Positions 17,317-26,494 of a stretch of DNA of 34,194 nt are shown here, piece by piece. Below the pieces are notes generated by a model. It was not told where the DNA came from. It saw only the letters and a list, made by a program, of their open reading frames with translations, and made no database searches. Numbering within the stretch: position 1 is the stretch's first letter; every line of letters starts with the position of its first letter. The stretch comes from Candidatus Pullichristensenella excrementigallinarum (GTDB taxonomy: Bacteria; Bacillota; Clostridia; Christensenellales; Aristaeellaceae), in NCBI GenBank assembly GCA_018714825.1, contig DVMU01000058.1, forward strand, positions 1 through 34,194, written 5' to 3'. Position numbers and translations under genes: made by a program.

Positions 17317-18315
17317 ATGAAGAAACTCGCAACTATCCTGTTGGTCGCCGTTATGCTGCTCGCCATGGTCGGCAGCGCAAGCGCCATCACCATCGGCGCG
17401 TCCATCCGTAAGTATGACGATACCTTCCTTACGGAAATGCGCAACCACATGCAGGCCAAGGCCGACGAATTGGGCGTGGAAGTGGACTTCACCGACTCCA
17501 AGGCGGATCAGACCACCCAGAACAACAACATCGACCTGTATCTGACCAAGGGCTATGAGGCTCTGGCGGTCAACATGCAGGAGCGCTCGGCTGCAGACGT
17601 TGTCATCCAGAAGGCCATGGCCGACGACGTGCCGTGCGTGTTCTTCAACACCGAGCCCTTTGCCGAGGCTTTGGATCTGTGGGACAAGGTCTACTATGTC
17701 GGCGCGAAGGCCGAAGAGTCCGGCACGATGCAGGGCGTGGCCATGGCCGCCTACTGGGATGCGCATCCGGAAGCCGATAAGAACGGCGACGGCATCATTC
17801 AGTATGTGCAGATCACCGGCGAGCCCGGCCACCAGGATGCCGAGCTGCGCAGCGAATATTCCATCAAGTATCTGACCGACAACGGCTACCAGGTCGAGTG
17901 CCTCGCGCAGGACACCGCCATGTGGGACCGCGTCAAGGGCCAGGATAAGATGGCGACCTTCCTCGCCGCGCACGGCGACAACATCGAAGCCGTCTTCTGC
18001 AACAACGACGATATGGCTCTGGGCGCCATCGAGGCCCTGAAGGCCGCGGGTTACTTCACCGAGGGCGGCAAGTACGTCCCGGTCATGGGCGTGGATGCCA
18101 CCGAGCCCGGCAAGATGGCCATCAAGGACGGCACCATGCTTGCCACCTCGCTCAACGACGCCAAGGGCCAGGCCTACGCGACCATCGAGCTGTGCAACCT
18201 GCTGGCCAACGGCGAAACGCCGACCGAGGAGAACTTCTCCTACACCATCACCGACGGCAAGTACATCTGGATCCCCTATGTGGCCGTGAACGCGGATAAC
18301 GTGGACGAGTTCTAA
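17317..18315 (+). CDS. sugar ABC transporter substrate-binding protein (MglB-like, Peripla_BP_4)
   Basis: Signal peptide MKKLATILLVAVMLLAMVGSASA; NGDGIIQYVQITGEPGHQDAELRS resembles the MglB calcium-loop region; AVFCNNDDMALGAIEALK. Confidence 0.9.
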   Translation: MKKLATILLVAVMLLAMVGSASAITIGASIRKYDDTFLTEMRNHMQAKADELGVEVDFTDSKADQTTQNNNIDLYLTKGYEALAVNMQERSAADVVIQKAMADDVPCVFFNTEPFAEALDLWDKVYYVGAKAEESGTMQGVAMAAYWDAHPEADKNGDGIIQYVQITGEPGHQDAELRSEYSIKYLTDNGYQVECLAQDTAMWDRVKGQDKMATFLAAHGDNIEAVFCNNDDMALGAIEALKAAGYFTEGGKYVPVMGVDATEPGKMAIKDGTMLATSLNDAKGQAYATIELCNLLANGETPTEENFSYTITDGKYIWIPYVAVNADNVDEF

Positions 18316-18355
18316 AATTTCAAAATCAACGGCGTTGATCATTGAAACCAGGGCG

Positions 18356-18379
18356 TCGGGAGGGGTATACCCCTCCCGA
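18356..18379 (+). other. perfect 24-bp inverted repeat in the SBP-ATPase intergenic region
   Basis: TCGGGAGGGGTA|TACCCCTCCCGA; no downstream T-run. Confidence 0.85.
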
Positions 18380-18406
18380 TAGCCGATCTAAGAAGGGGAC
18401 AAGAGT

Positions 18407-19912
18407 ATGAGCCAGAGGGAATTTGTTCTTGAAATGAAGAATATTTGCAAGGAATTCCCCGGCGTGCGTGCGCTGAACAACGTCAATTTCAATCTTCGCC
18501 CAGGTACGGTACACGCGCTTATGGGAGAGAACGGCGCCGGGAAATCGACGCTGATGAAATGCTTGTTCGGCATTTACGCCAAGGATTCCGGAAGTATTCT
18601 GCATAACGGCAAGGAAGTAAATTACACCTGTACGCTGGACGCTATCAAGGACGGCGTAGCAATGATCCACCAGGAGCTGTACCCCGAACCGCATCTGAGC
18701 GTTCAGGAGAATATCTGGCTCGGAAGGCTCCCGCTCAAGCACGGCATTGTCGATAAAAAGCGCCTTTACACGGATACTAGGGAGCTTTTGGACCGCCTGA
18801 GCCTCGATCTGAACCCCAAGGCGTTGGTTCGCACGCTTTCCGTTTCCAAGATTCAGTCCATTGAAATCGCCAAGGCTGTCTCTCACGACGCCGAAGTGAT
18901 TATCATGGACGAGCCCACTTCTTCGTTGACGGAAAATGAGGTTGACCACCTCTTTGGCATCATCAATGACCTCCGAAGCAAGGGCGTGGCCATTGTCTAT
19001 ATTTCCCACAAGATTGAGGAAATCAAGCGCATCGCCGATGAGATCAGCATCATGCGCGACGGCAACATGATCGGCACATGGCCGGCTTCCGAATTGGATA
19101 CGGACGATATCATCAGCCGCATGGTCGGTCGCGACATGAGTATGCGCTTCCCGCCCAAAACCAGCACCCCCGGCGAGGTATACTTGGAAGCGGAGGATCT
19201 GACCTCCGTCAATGATCGCAGTTTCCAGCATGTCTCCTTCAACCTTCGCAGGGGAGAAATTCTCGGCATCGGCGGACTGGTCGGCGCGCAGCGCACGGAG
19301 CTAATCGAGAGCATCTTCGGTCTGCGCGCGCTCAAAAGCGGCGTGATCAAGATCCATGGGAAACCCGTCAAAATCAACAACCCCACCGATGCCATGAAAA
19401 ACGGCATTGCGCTTCTGACCGAGGAGCGCAAGCGCACGGGGCTTTTCCCCGTCCTTAGCGTGGGTGAAAACATCTATGTGGCCATCTACAAGCGGATTGC
19501 CAAGTTCCTTGGCTATATCAGCGCCAAGACCTGCAACAGGCTTGCGGAGGACAGCATCGCGCAGCTCGGCATCAAAACGCCTTCCCGGAAAACGCCCATC
19601 AACAGCCTCTCCGGCGGAAACCAGCAAAAGGCGCTGTTTGCGCGCTGGCTTCTGACCGAGCCGGATATCCTCTTGCTGGATGAGCCGACTCGCGGCATCG
19701 ACGTGGGCGCCAAATATGAAATCTACAAAATCATGGATTCTCTTGCCGCCCAGGGAAAGTGCGTGGTCATGATTTCCAGCGAAATGCCGGAGTTGATCGG
19801 CATGGCGGACCGAATCATGGTCATGTGTGAGGGCAAATTGGCGGGCATCGTCGAAGGCGAAGATATGCAAGAAGAACCCATCATGCGCTTGGCCACCAAA
19901 TTCATGGTTTGA
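18407..19912 (+). CDS. sugar ABC transporter ATP-binding protein (MglA/RbsA-like, two ABC domains)
   Basis: Walker A GENGAGKST, IIMDEPTSSLTENE, degenerate second NBD GLVGAQRTELIES, LSGGNQQKALFARWL. Confidence 0.95.
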   Translation: MSQREFVLEMKNICKEFPGVRALNNVNFNLRPGTVHALMGENGAGKSTLMKCLFGIYAKDSGSILHNGKEVNYTCTLDAIKDGVAMIHQELYPEPHLSVQENIWLGRLPLKHGIVDKKRLYTDTRELLDRLSLDLNPKALVRTLSVSKIQSIEIAKAVSHDAEVIIMDEPTSSLTENEVDHLFGIINDLRSKGVAIVYISHKIEEIKRIADEISIMRDGNMIGTWPASELDTDDIISRMVGRDMSMRFPPKTSTPGEVYLEAEDLTSVNDRSFQHVSFNLRRGEILGIGGLVGAQRTELIESIFGLRALKSGVIKIHGKPVKINNPTDAMKNGIALLTEERKRTGLFPVLSVGENIYVAIYKRIAKFLGYISAKTCNRLAEDSIAQLGIKTPSRKTPINSLSGGNQQKALFARWLLTEPDILLLDEPTRGIDVGAKYEIYKIMDSLAAQGKCVVMISSEMPELIGMADRIMVMCEGKLAGIVEGEDMQEEPIMRLATKFMV

Positions 19913-19927
19913 TGTGAGGTGCGAAGA

Positions 19928-20968
19928 ATGAATACAAATCAGTCCTCCCAAGTTGTCCAGTCCAAGAAGAAGCCAATGCAATCCATCGGCCAATTTGTCA
20001 CAAACAACGCGATCATGTTGTGTCTGATCGTAATGGTGCTTGTGATCATCTGTATCGAGCCTAACTTCGCCTCTCTGCGCGTGTTGCGGAATGTGGCGGA
20101 GCAGAACTCTACCAAGTTGATCATGGCTTGCGGCATGGCGTTTGTCCTGATTGTCGGCGGCGTGGACCTTTCCGCAGGCCGCGTCATGGGCTTTGCCGCC
20201 GTCATCACCGCTTCTCTTGGCCAGACCATCGAGTACACCCGCCTGTTCTATCCCAACATGGGCCAGCTTCCCTTCTTTGTTCCGTTGCTGGCGGCCATGG
20301 CGGTCGGTGCACTGTTCGGTGCGTTTAACGGCTTTATCATCTCCCGATTTAAGATCACCGCGTTTATCGTAACCTTGGGCACGCAGGTCATCGCCTGGGG
20401 CGTAAACCTCCTGTATTTTGACATCGAGCCGAACTCCTCGCAGCCCATCGGCGGCGTACAGCAAAGCATCACCAATCTGGGTTCCGGGTTGATTGCGAAC
20501 AACATTCCGATCGTCTTGTTGATCGCCATTGCGGTATGCCTGCTGTGCTGGTTCATCCTCTCCAAGACGCGCTTCGGCCGCAACACTTACGCAATCGGCG
20601 GCAATGCCGAAGCCGCGTTGGTTTCCGGCATTCGCGTGCAGCGCGTGCAGATCGGCGTATACGCCCTGGCGGGCGTCCTGTACGGCTTGGCCGGTTTCCT
20701 CGAGTGCGCTCGTACCGGCGGCGCGACTTCCGCGTATGGCCTGAACTATGAATTCGACGCCATCTCCGCCTGCGTGGTCGGCGGCGTTTCCAACACCGGC
20801 GGTATCGGAACGGTTCCGGGCATGATCCTCGGCGTTCTGGTATTCGGCATCATTAACTACGGCTTGACCTTCATCGGCGTCAACCCGTATTGGCAGCAGA
20901 TCATCAAGGGCATCATCATCATCGCCGCTGTCGGCGTCGATATGAGCAAGAACCGCAAGAGGAAGTAA
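19928..20968 (+). CDS. sugar ABC transporter permease (MglC/RbsC-like)
   Basis: Multi-TM; AFVLIVGGVDLSAGRVMGFAAVITA, ITAFIVTLGTQVIAWGVN, TYAIGGNAEAALVSGI. Confidence 0.94.
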   Translation: MNTNQSSQVVQSKKKPMQSIGQFVTNNAIMLCLIVMVLVIICIEPNFASLRVLRNVAEQNSTKLIMACGMAFVLIVGGVDLSAGRVMGFAAVITASLGQTIEYTRLFYPNMGQLPFFVPLLAAMAVGALFGAFNGFIISRFKITAFIVTLGTQVIAWGVNLLYFDIEPNSSQPIGGVQQSITNLGSGLIANNIPIVLLIAIAVCLLCWFILSKTRFGRNTYAIGGNAEAALVSGIRVQRVQIGVYALAGVLYGLAGFLECARTGGATSAYGLNYEFDAISACVVGGVSNTGGIGTVPGMILGVLVFGIINYGLTFIGVNPYWQQIIKGIIIIAAVGVDMSKNRKRK

Positions 20969-21096
20969 TTCCCCGAGCGTTCTCCAGAAAAGGCCAGCGC
21001 GTTTTTCATACCGCCGGCCTTTTCGCATGAAATCGCCTGCATTTGCCAAAAGAGAACAAAGAATCCCCCATAAGATGTGCGATTAGCGCGAAAACC

Positions 21097-21125
21097 TTGC
21101 AATATTTCCGGTAAAAGTTTATAAT
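21097..21125 (+). promoter_or_regulatory. promoter of the fucI-like gene
   Basis: TTGCAA-17 bp-TATAAT, about 60 bp upstream of the GTG start. Confidence 0.6.
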
Positions 21126-21184
21126 ATTTGGTAGAAGGGTCTTTCAACCCGCAAGCCCAAAATCAATTCAATGGAGGGGATATC

Positions 21185-22978
21185 GTGAGCAAGAATCGAA
21201 CCATTGGCGAATACCCGGTCATCGGAATCCGCCCCGTGATCGACGCCCGCCGCGGCGCGCTTCGCGTCCGCGAGGGTTTGGAAGAGCAGACCATGAACAT
21301 GGCGCGCTCTGCGGCCAAGCTCTTTGAGGAAAACCTTTGCTATTCCAATGGAGAACCGGTCAAGGTCATCATCGCGGATACCACCATCGGCCGCGTGGCC
21401 GAGGCCGCCGCGTGTGAGGCGAAATTTGCGCGCGAGGGCGTCATGATCACCCTCACCGTAACTCCCTGCTGGTGCTATGGCTCCGAAACCATGGACATGA
21501 ACAAAATGACCATCAAGGGCGTCTGGGGCTTCAACGGTACCGAGCGTCCGGGCGCTGTGTACCTGGCCAGCGTGCTCGCCTCCCATGCGCAGAAGGGCCT
21601 GCCCGCCTTCGGCATCTACGGCCATGACGTCCAGAACGCGGACGATACCGAGATCCCCGACGACGTGCGCGAAAAGCTGCTTCGGTTCGGTCGCGCGGCG
21701 GTCGCCGTGGCTTCCATGCGCGGCAAGAGCTATCTGCAGATCGGTTCGATCTGCATGGGCATCGGCGGCTCGATCATCGATTCCGCCTTCATCGAGGAGT
21801 ATCTGGGAATGCGCGTGGAATCCGTGGACGAAGTCGAAATCATTCGCCGCATGACCCAGGGCATCTATGACGAGGCCGAATACCAGAAGGCGCTGAAATG
21901 GACGCGCGAGAACTGCATCGAGGGCTTTGACAAGAACCCCGAAGACCTCCAGCACTCCCGCGAACAGAAGGACAAGGATTGGGAATTCGTGGTCAAGATG
22001 ATGGTCATCATCAAGGACCTGATGAACGGCAATCCCAACCTTCCCAAGGGCCGCGAAGAGGAAATGTGCGGCCACAACGCCATCGCCGCCGGCTTCCAGG
22101 GACAGCGTCAGTGGACGGACTTCTATCCCAACTGTGACTTCGGCGAGGCGCTGCTCAATACCAGCTTTGACTGGAACGGCGCGCGCGAACCCTATATCCT
22201 GGCCACCGAAAACGACGTGCTCAACGGCCTGGGAATGCTGTTTATGAAGCTGTTGACCAACCGCCCGCAGATGTTTGCAGACGTGCGTACCTACTGGAGC
22301 GGAGACGCGGTCAAGAAGGCCACCGGCTATACCATTGAGGGCAAAGCCAAGGAGGCCGACGGCTTTATCCACCTGATCAACTCCGGCGCCTGCTGCCTGG
22401 ACGCCAACGGACAGGCCAAGGATGAAAACGGCAATCCGATCATGAAGCGCTGGTGGGAAGTCACCGAAGAGGATCAGAAGGCCATCCTCGAAAATACCAC
22501 TTGGAACTACGCGGACCTCGGCTACTTCCGCGGCGGCGGATATTCTTCGCGCTTTGTGACCGATGCGGAAATGCCGGTGACCATGATCCGCCTCAACCTC
22601 GTCAAGGGCCTGGGGCCGATGCTCCAGATCGCCGAGGGCTGGACGGTCAAGCTGCCCAAGGAAGTCAACGACATCCTCTGGAAGCGCACGGACTACACCT
22701 GGCCGTGCACCTGGTTCGCACCGCGCGTTACCGGAGAGGGCTTCTTCAAGGATGCCTATACGGTCATGAACAAGTGGGGCGCCAATCACGGCGCGATCAG
22801 CTACGGCCATATCGGCGCCGACCTGATCACCATGTGCTCCATGCTGCGCATCCCGGTCGCCATGCACAATGTGCCGGAAGAGAAGATCTTCCGTCCCAAC
22901 TGCTGGAATGCCTTCGGCATGGATCCGGAAGGAGCCGACTATCGCGCCTGCGCGACCTACGGCCCCCTGTTCAAGTAA
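21185..22978 (+). CDS. fucI: L-fucose isomerase (L-fucose/D-arabinose isomerase family)
   Basis: GTG start after ggagggg: [99 protein letters not shown]. Confidence 0.92.
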   Translation: MSKNRTIGEYPVIGIRPVIDARRGALRVREGLEEQTMNMARSAAKLFEENLCYSNGEPVKVIIADTTIGRVAEAAACEAKFAREGVMITLTVTPCWCYGSETMDMNKMTIKGVWGFNGTERPGAVYLASVLASHAQKGLPAFGIYGHDVQNADDTEIPDDVREKLLRFGRAAVAVASMRGKSYLQIGSICMGIGGSIIDSAFIEEYLGMRVESVDEVEIIRRMTQGIYDEAEYQKALKWTRENCIEGFDKNPEDLQHSREQKDKDWEFVVKMMVIIKDLMNGNPNLPKGREEEMCGHNAIAAGFQGQRQWTDFYPNCDFGEALLNTSFDWNGAREPYILATENDVLNGLGMLFMKLLTNRPQMFADVRTYWSGDAVKKATGYTIEGKAKEADGFIHLINSGACCLDANGQAKDENGNPIMKRWWEVTEEDQKAILENTTWNYADLGYFRGGGYSSRFVTDAEMPVTMIRLNLVKGLGPMLQIAEGWTVKLPKEVNDILWKRTDYTWPCTWFAPRVTGEGFFKDAYTVMNKWGANHGAISYGHIGADLITMCSMLRIPVAMHNVPEEKIFRPNCWNAFGMDPEGADYRACATYGPLFK

Positions 22979-22989
22979 AAACTTCTCTT

Positions 22990-23027
22990 TGGCCGCTCTT
23001 CGCCCGTTGGCGGAGGGCGGCCTTTTT
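22990..23027 (+). terminator. Rho-independent terminator of fucI
   Basis: ggccgctcttcgcc cgtt ggcggagggcggcc followed by tttttgtc. Confidence 0.8.
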
Positions 23028-23107
23028 GTCTTCTTCCTTACCCTATAAATCCGGGACGCGGCAATCCCCAAAAAGAAAAGAGCGCGGATTCGTCCGCGCC
23101 CAGCCTG

Positions 23108-23175
23108 CCGTCAGGAAATCGCCCGGAAAATCCGCAGATTTTCATGGAGCGTGTCAAAATCCCTTTGGACACGCA
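23108..23175. repeat. dispersed palindromic intergenic element, copy 2
   Basis: CCGTCAGGAAATCGCCCGGAAAATCCGCAGATTTTCATGGAGCGTGTCAAAATCCCTTTGGACACGCA; near-identical to parts of 15464..15578. Confidence 0.85.
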
Positions 23176-23224
23176 AGGGCGCGAGGAGGAATCTTCCCTC
23201 GCCCGCGCCCCTTGGTTTGTCTGC

Positions 23225-23863
23225 TTACGCCAAATATTCCTCGATTCCGTCCGCCAACGCGCACAGGATCAGGCAGCAGCTGGTCGCGCCCGCGTCCAGC
23301 ACGCCGCGGGAACGCTCGCCCAGGCGGCTCGCGCGGCCGAGCTTGGCAACCAAATCCTTGGTGGAATCGCGGCCCGCCTCCGCGGCGGCCTTCATCTTAT
23401 GCAGCGCTTCCGGGAACGTCGCGCCGCCGTCGATCGCGGCCTGATACGCGTCCGCCGCCGGAGAAAGCGCGTCCATGAGGGTCTTGTCGCCGACCTTCGC
23501 GCCGCCCAGTTCCGTAATGCCGTCGCGCGCGGCATTGAGCATGACGGCGAAGTCTTCCTTGGAAAGTTCCTCCTTGCCCTTTGCCTTGCGGGACATCTGG
23601 ATAAAGAAGGTTCCGTACAGAGGGCCCATGGAGCCGCCGATATCGCTCATCAGGGTGCGACTGAGCGTCTTGAACGCCTCGGAGAGGTTCATCTGCGTGT
23701 CCCCCACCTTGTCGGCGAACATGGTAAAGCCCTTGTTCATGTTGATTCCGTGATCGCCATCGCCAATCAGGCCGTCCACCTCGGAAAGGTAATCCTTGTT
23801 GGCCTGAATCGTGTGCGCAATTTTCAGCGCGACCTGCGCGCCCTTATCGCAGGGAAAAGTCAT
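23225..23863 (-). CDS. dhaL: dihydroxyacetone/tetrulose kinase subunit L (DhaL-like)
   Basis: MTFPCDKGAQVALKIAHTIQANKDYLSEVDGLIGDGDHGINMNKGF..DIGGSMGPLYGTFF; GDGDHG and GGSxGPLYG motifs. Confidence 0.88.
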   Translation of the reverse strand: MTFPCDKGAQVALKIAHTIQANKDYLSEVDGLIGDGDHGINMNKGFTMFADKVGDTQMNLSEAFKTLSRTLMSDIGGSMGPLYGTFFIQMSRKAKGKEELSKEDFAVMLNAARDGITELGGAKVGDKTLMDALSPAADAYQAAIDGGATFPEALHKMKAAAEAGRDSTKDLVAKLGRASRLGERSRGVLDAGATSCCLILCALADGIEEYLA

Positions 23864-24873
23864 TTTGCGTCCCTCCCAAACTGCGTGAGGCCCATGCTCT
23901 CGCATTCCATATCCAAAAGCTGCTTGAGTTCCTCATCCAGCTTCATGACGGTCAGCGTCACGCCCATCATTTCCAGCGAGGTGAAGTAATTGCCCACATA
24001 CGAGCGGTACACGGAAATGCCCTTTTCGGCGAGCAGCTCTTCGACCTTGTTATAGACGATGTACTGTTCCATGACCGGAGTCGCGCCCAGGCCGGAGAGC
24101 AGCACGCAGACCTCGTCGCCCTTTTCGAAGGGCAGATCGGGGAGAACCACATCCAGCATGATCTCCGCCATCTCGTCCGCGGTGGCCAGTTTCTGCACGC
24201 GGATGCCCGGCTCGCCGTGATGGCCGATGCCCAGTTCCATGGTGCCCGGCTCGATGGTGAAATTCGGATGGCCGACCGCCGGAATCGTGCACGGCGCGAC
24301 GCCGATGCCGATGGAGCGGGTGTTGTCAATCGCCTTCTGCGCGGCCGCGATGACCTCGTCCAGACTCGCGCCGGTTGCGGCCTTGGCGCCGCCGATCTTC
24401 CACATGAGAATTTCGCCCGCCACGCCGCGGCGCTTTTCGGGAGTATCCTTGGGAGCGGACGCCGCATCGTCATTGGCCACGACCTTCTTGACGACGATAT
24501 CGTCATCCTCGGCCATCTCAATGGCCATCTTGACGTTCATGTTGTCGCCCGCATAGTTGCCATACAGGCAGGCCACGCCCGCGCCGTTGTCCGCCGCCAC
24601 GAACGCATCGTAGAACGCCTGCGCCGACGGAGAAGAGAAGATCTCGCCCACCGCGACTGCGTCCACCAGATTCTTGCCGAGATAGCCGATGAACGCGGGC
24701 TTGTGTCCGGAACCGCCGCCCGTCACGATGCCGACCTTGCCGGGCTTGTTCGCATGCTTGGATTTGAGGACGCGGGGATTGTCGGTGGCCTCCACGATGT
24801 CCTTATGGTTCTTGACAAAACCCTTGAGCATATCCTCCACGACATAATCGGGATTGTTGATGATTCTCTGCAC
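23860..24873 (-). CDS. dhaK: dihydroxyacetone/tetrulose kinase subunit K (DhaK-like)
   Basis: NKPGKVGIVTGGGSGHKPAFIGYLG..NYAGDNMNVKMA..MELGIGHHGEPGIR; substrate-binding His motif GHHGEPG. Confidence 0.92.
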   Translation of the reverse strand: MQRIINNPDYVVEDMLKGFVKNHKDIVEATDNPRVLKSKHANKPGKVGIVTGGGSGHKPAFIGYLGKNLVDAVAVGEIFSSPSAQAFYDAFVAADNGAGVACLYGNYAGDNMNVKMAIEMAEDDDIVVKKVVANDDAASAPKDTPEKRRGVAGEILMWKIGGAKAATGASLDEVIAAAQKAIDNTRSIGIGVAPCTIPAVGHPNFTIEPGTMELGIGHHGEPGIRVQKLATADEMAEIMLDVVLPDLPFEKGDEVCVLLSGLGATPVMEQYIVYNKVEELLAEKGISVYRSYVGNYFTSLEMMGVTLTVMKLDEELKQLLDMECESMGLTQFGRDAK

Positions 24874-24874
24874 T

Positions 24875-25342
24875 TTACTTTACCCCCTCGCGCATGAATT
24901 GCTGTTCGTATTCCATGATGCGTTCGACCTTCGCCGTCGATCCGCCGCCCGCGAAATCGCAGGTCAACCAATGGGAAACCAGGAGCTTGGCCAATTCCAT
25001 GCCAATCACCCGCGCGCCCATGCACATGACCTGGGCGTTGTTGGACTTGCGCGAACGCTCGGTGGAGAACATATCGTGGCAAACGGCCGCGCGAATGCCC
25101 GGCACCTTGTTCGCGGACATGGCCATTCCGATGCCGGTTCCGCACATGAGAATTCCGCGTTCGGCATTGCCGTTCAGGATCTCCTTGCAGACCGCAACCG
25201 CGATGTCGGGATAGAGCACGGGCGTCTTATCGTACACGCCCTTATCGATCACTTCATACCCCTTGCTTTCCAGAAGCGCCTTGATCGCTTCCTTCATTTC
25301 CAGGGCCGCCTCGTCGCAGCCCACGGCAATTCTCTTATCCAT
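24875..25342 (-). CDS. RpiB/LacA/LacB family sugar-phosphate isomerase
   Basis: MDKRIAVGCDEAALEMKEAIKALLESKGYEVIDKG..ERGILMCGTGIGMAMSANKVPGIRAAVCHDMFSTERSRKSNNAQVMCMGARVIG. Confidence 0.9.
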   Translation of the reverse strand: MDKRIAVGCDEAALEMKEAIKALLESKGYEVIDKGVYDKTPVLYPDIAVAVCKEILNGNAERGILMCGTGIGMAMSANKVPGIRAAVCHDMFSTERSRKSNNAQVMCMGARVIGMELAKLLVSHWLTCDFAGGGSTAKVERIMEYEQQFMREGVK

Positions 25343-26199
25343 CAGTGCAATTCCTCCGCAATCTTCTTCAAATTCCGCAGTCCGTCGATGGCCAGCGCCT
25401 CTCCGGTCGGCGCGAAGCTGCGCCAAATCGCACAGTTTCCGCTCAGCTCTTCGAAGCTCGGGTCAAAGGACTCAATGACCAGCGGTCCGTCGTATCCGAT
25501 CTCTTCCAGCGCCAGGAAGAACTCCTTGAACGGCACAAGGCCCGTTCCCGGGATGCCGCGATCGTTCTCGTTGACATGCACATAGCCCAGATATTCCTTG
25601 CCGCAGGTCCTGACCGCGCCGGCAAAGCTCTTCTCCTCGCGGATCATGTGGAAGCAGTCCAGATGCACCTTCATGTTGGAATTGCCCACGGCCTTGCAGT
25701 ACTTGACCGCATCCTCGGCAATATTGAGGAAGTGCGTCTCAAAGCGGTTGACGCATTCCACGGCGATCACGCCGTCCCATTCATTTTTGGCATAATCGGA
25801 GATTTCGCGCATGGCGGTAACCGACCAATCCCACTCCTGCTCGGTGCGCGGCTTGCGCGTGAGATAGCCCCAACCCGCGTAATTGACGCCGCCGGTAATC
25901 TTGCTGCCCAGTGCGACGTTGATGTCGATCATCTTCTTCATGTGCCGGATCGCATTTTTGCGAATTTCCGGATCGGGAGAGATCATATTGGTGTCCAATC
26001 CCAAGGTGGTGGTCGTCACCAATTCCAGGCCGGTCTCCTTTTTCTTCTCCAGCACGCCCTCCAGGGGGAACGTCTCCGGGTGCGCAATCGCAAGGTCCAC
26101 TACCTCAAAGCCCAATTCCTTGGCCTTGGGGATGATCCACAGGTCTTTTTCCGAAAAAACTTCCGTCCAGATAAAGCTGTCCACACCAAATTTAAACAT
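25342..26199 (-). CDS. TIM-barrel sugar (phosphate) isomerase/epimerase
   Basis: MFKFGVDSFIWTEVFSEKDLWIIPKAKELGFEVVDLAIAHPETFPLEG..HLDCFHMIREEKSF..YVHVNENDRGIPGTGLVPFKEFF; RBS ggaggaaa; stop overlaps the RpiB-like start. Confidence 0.87.
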   Translation of the reverse strand: MFKFGVDSFIWTEVFSEKDLWIIPKAKELGFEVVDLAIAHPETFPLEGVLEKKKETGLELVTTTTLGLDTNMISPDPEIRKNAIRHMKKMIDINVALGSKITGGVNYAGWGYLTRKPRTEQEWDWSVTAMREISDYAKNEWDGVIAVECVNRFETHFLNIAEDAVKYCKAVGNSNMKVHLDCFHMIREEKSFAGAVRTCGKEYLGYVHVNENDRGIPGTGLVPFKEFFLALEEIGYDGPLVIESFDPSFEELSGNCAIWRSFAPTGEALAIDGLRNLKKIAEELH

Positions 26200-26314
26200 C
26201 CGGTTTCCTCCTTTACCTCTGTTGCCCGCCGCACGGCAGGGCCAGTATTCCCAAAAACAAATGCGAAAAAGACGACACACTCCATCCCTGCGGGATTTTT
26301 TGTCTCTATAAAGA

Positions 26315-26320
26315 ATTATA
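26315..26320 (-). promoter_or_regulatory. candidate -10 (extended) of the TIM-barrel/RpiB/DhaKL operon
   Basis: Minus strand TGG-TATAAT; no good -35, so possibly activator-dependent. Confidence 0.4.
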
Positions 26321-26443
26321 CCACAACATGCCGCCCGAGGGAAGAGGCACGCCGGAAAAAGATCGCGGAGAAACCCGCAAAAAAGGAATCGCTTCTCCCC
26401 TCTTTGCCAGAACCTTTCAAATGCGTCTGCCGCAAAACAACCA

Positions 26444-26477
26444 GCCGCGATCTCGCTTGGAGATCGCGGCTGGTCTT
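26444..26477 (-). terminator. Rho-independent terminator of the peptide ABC operon
   Basis: CCAGCCGCGATCTC-gcttg-GAGATCGCGGCTGG perfect 14-bp stem; minus strand continues ttgtttt. Confidence 0.8.
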
Positions 26478-26494
26478 GCTCCCGCGAGCGGAAA

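Noticed and set aside
17107-18342. 411-aa minus-strand ORF opposite the sugar SBP
   Set aside because: Shadow ORF for most of its length; only the last 27 codons, outside the SBP gene, were noted separately as a possible relic.
19301-21049. 582-aa minus-strand ORF opposite the ABC ATPase/permease
   Set aside because: His/Asp-rich shadow ORF crossing two coding genes; no plausible function.
21119-23071. 650-aa minus-strand ORF opposite fucI
   Set aside because: Shadow ORF; the plus-strand FucI call is strong.
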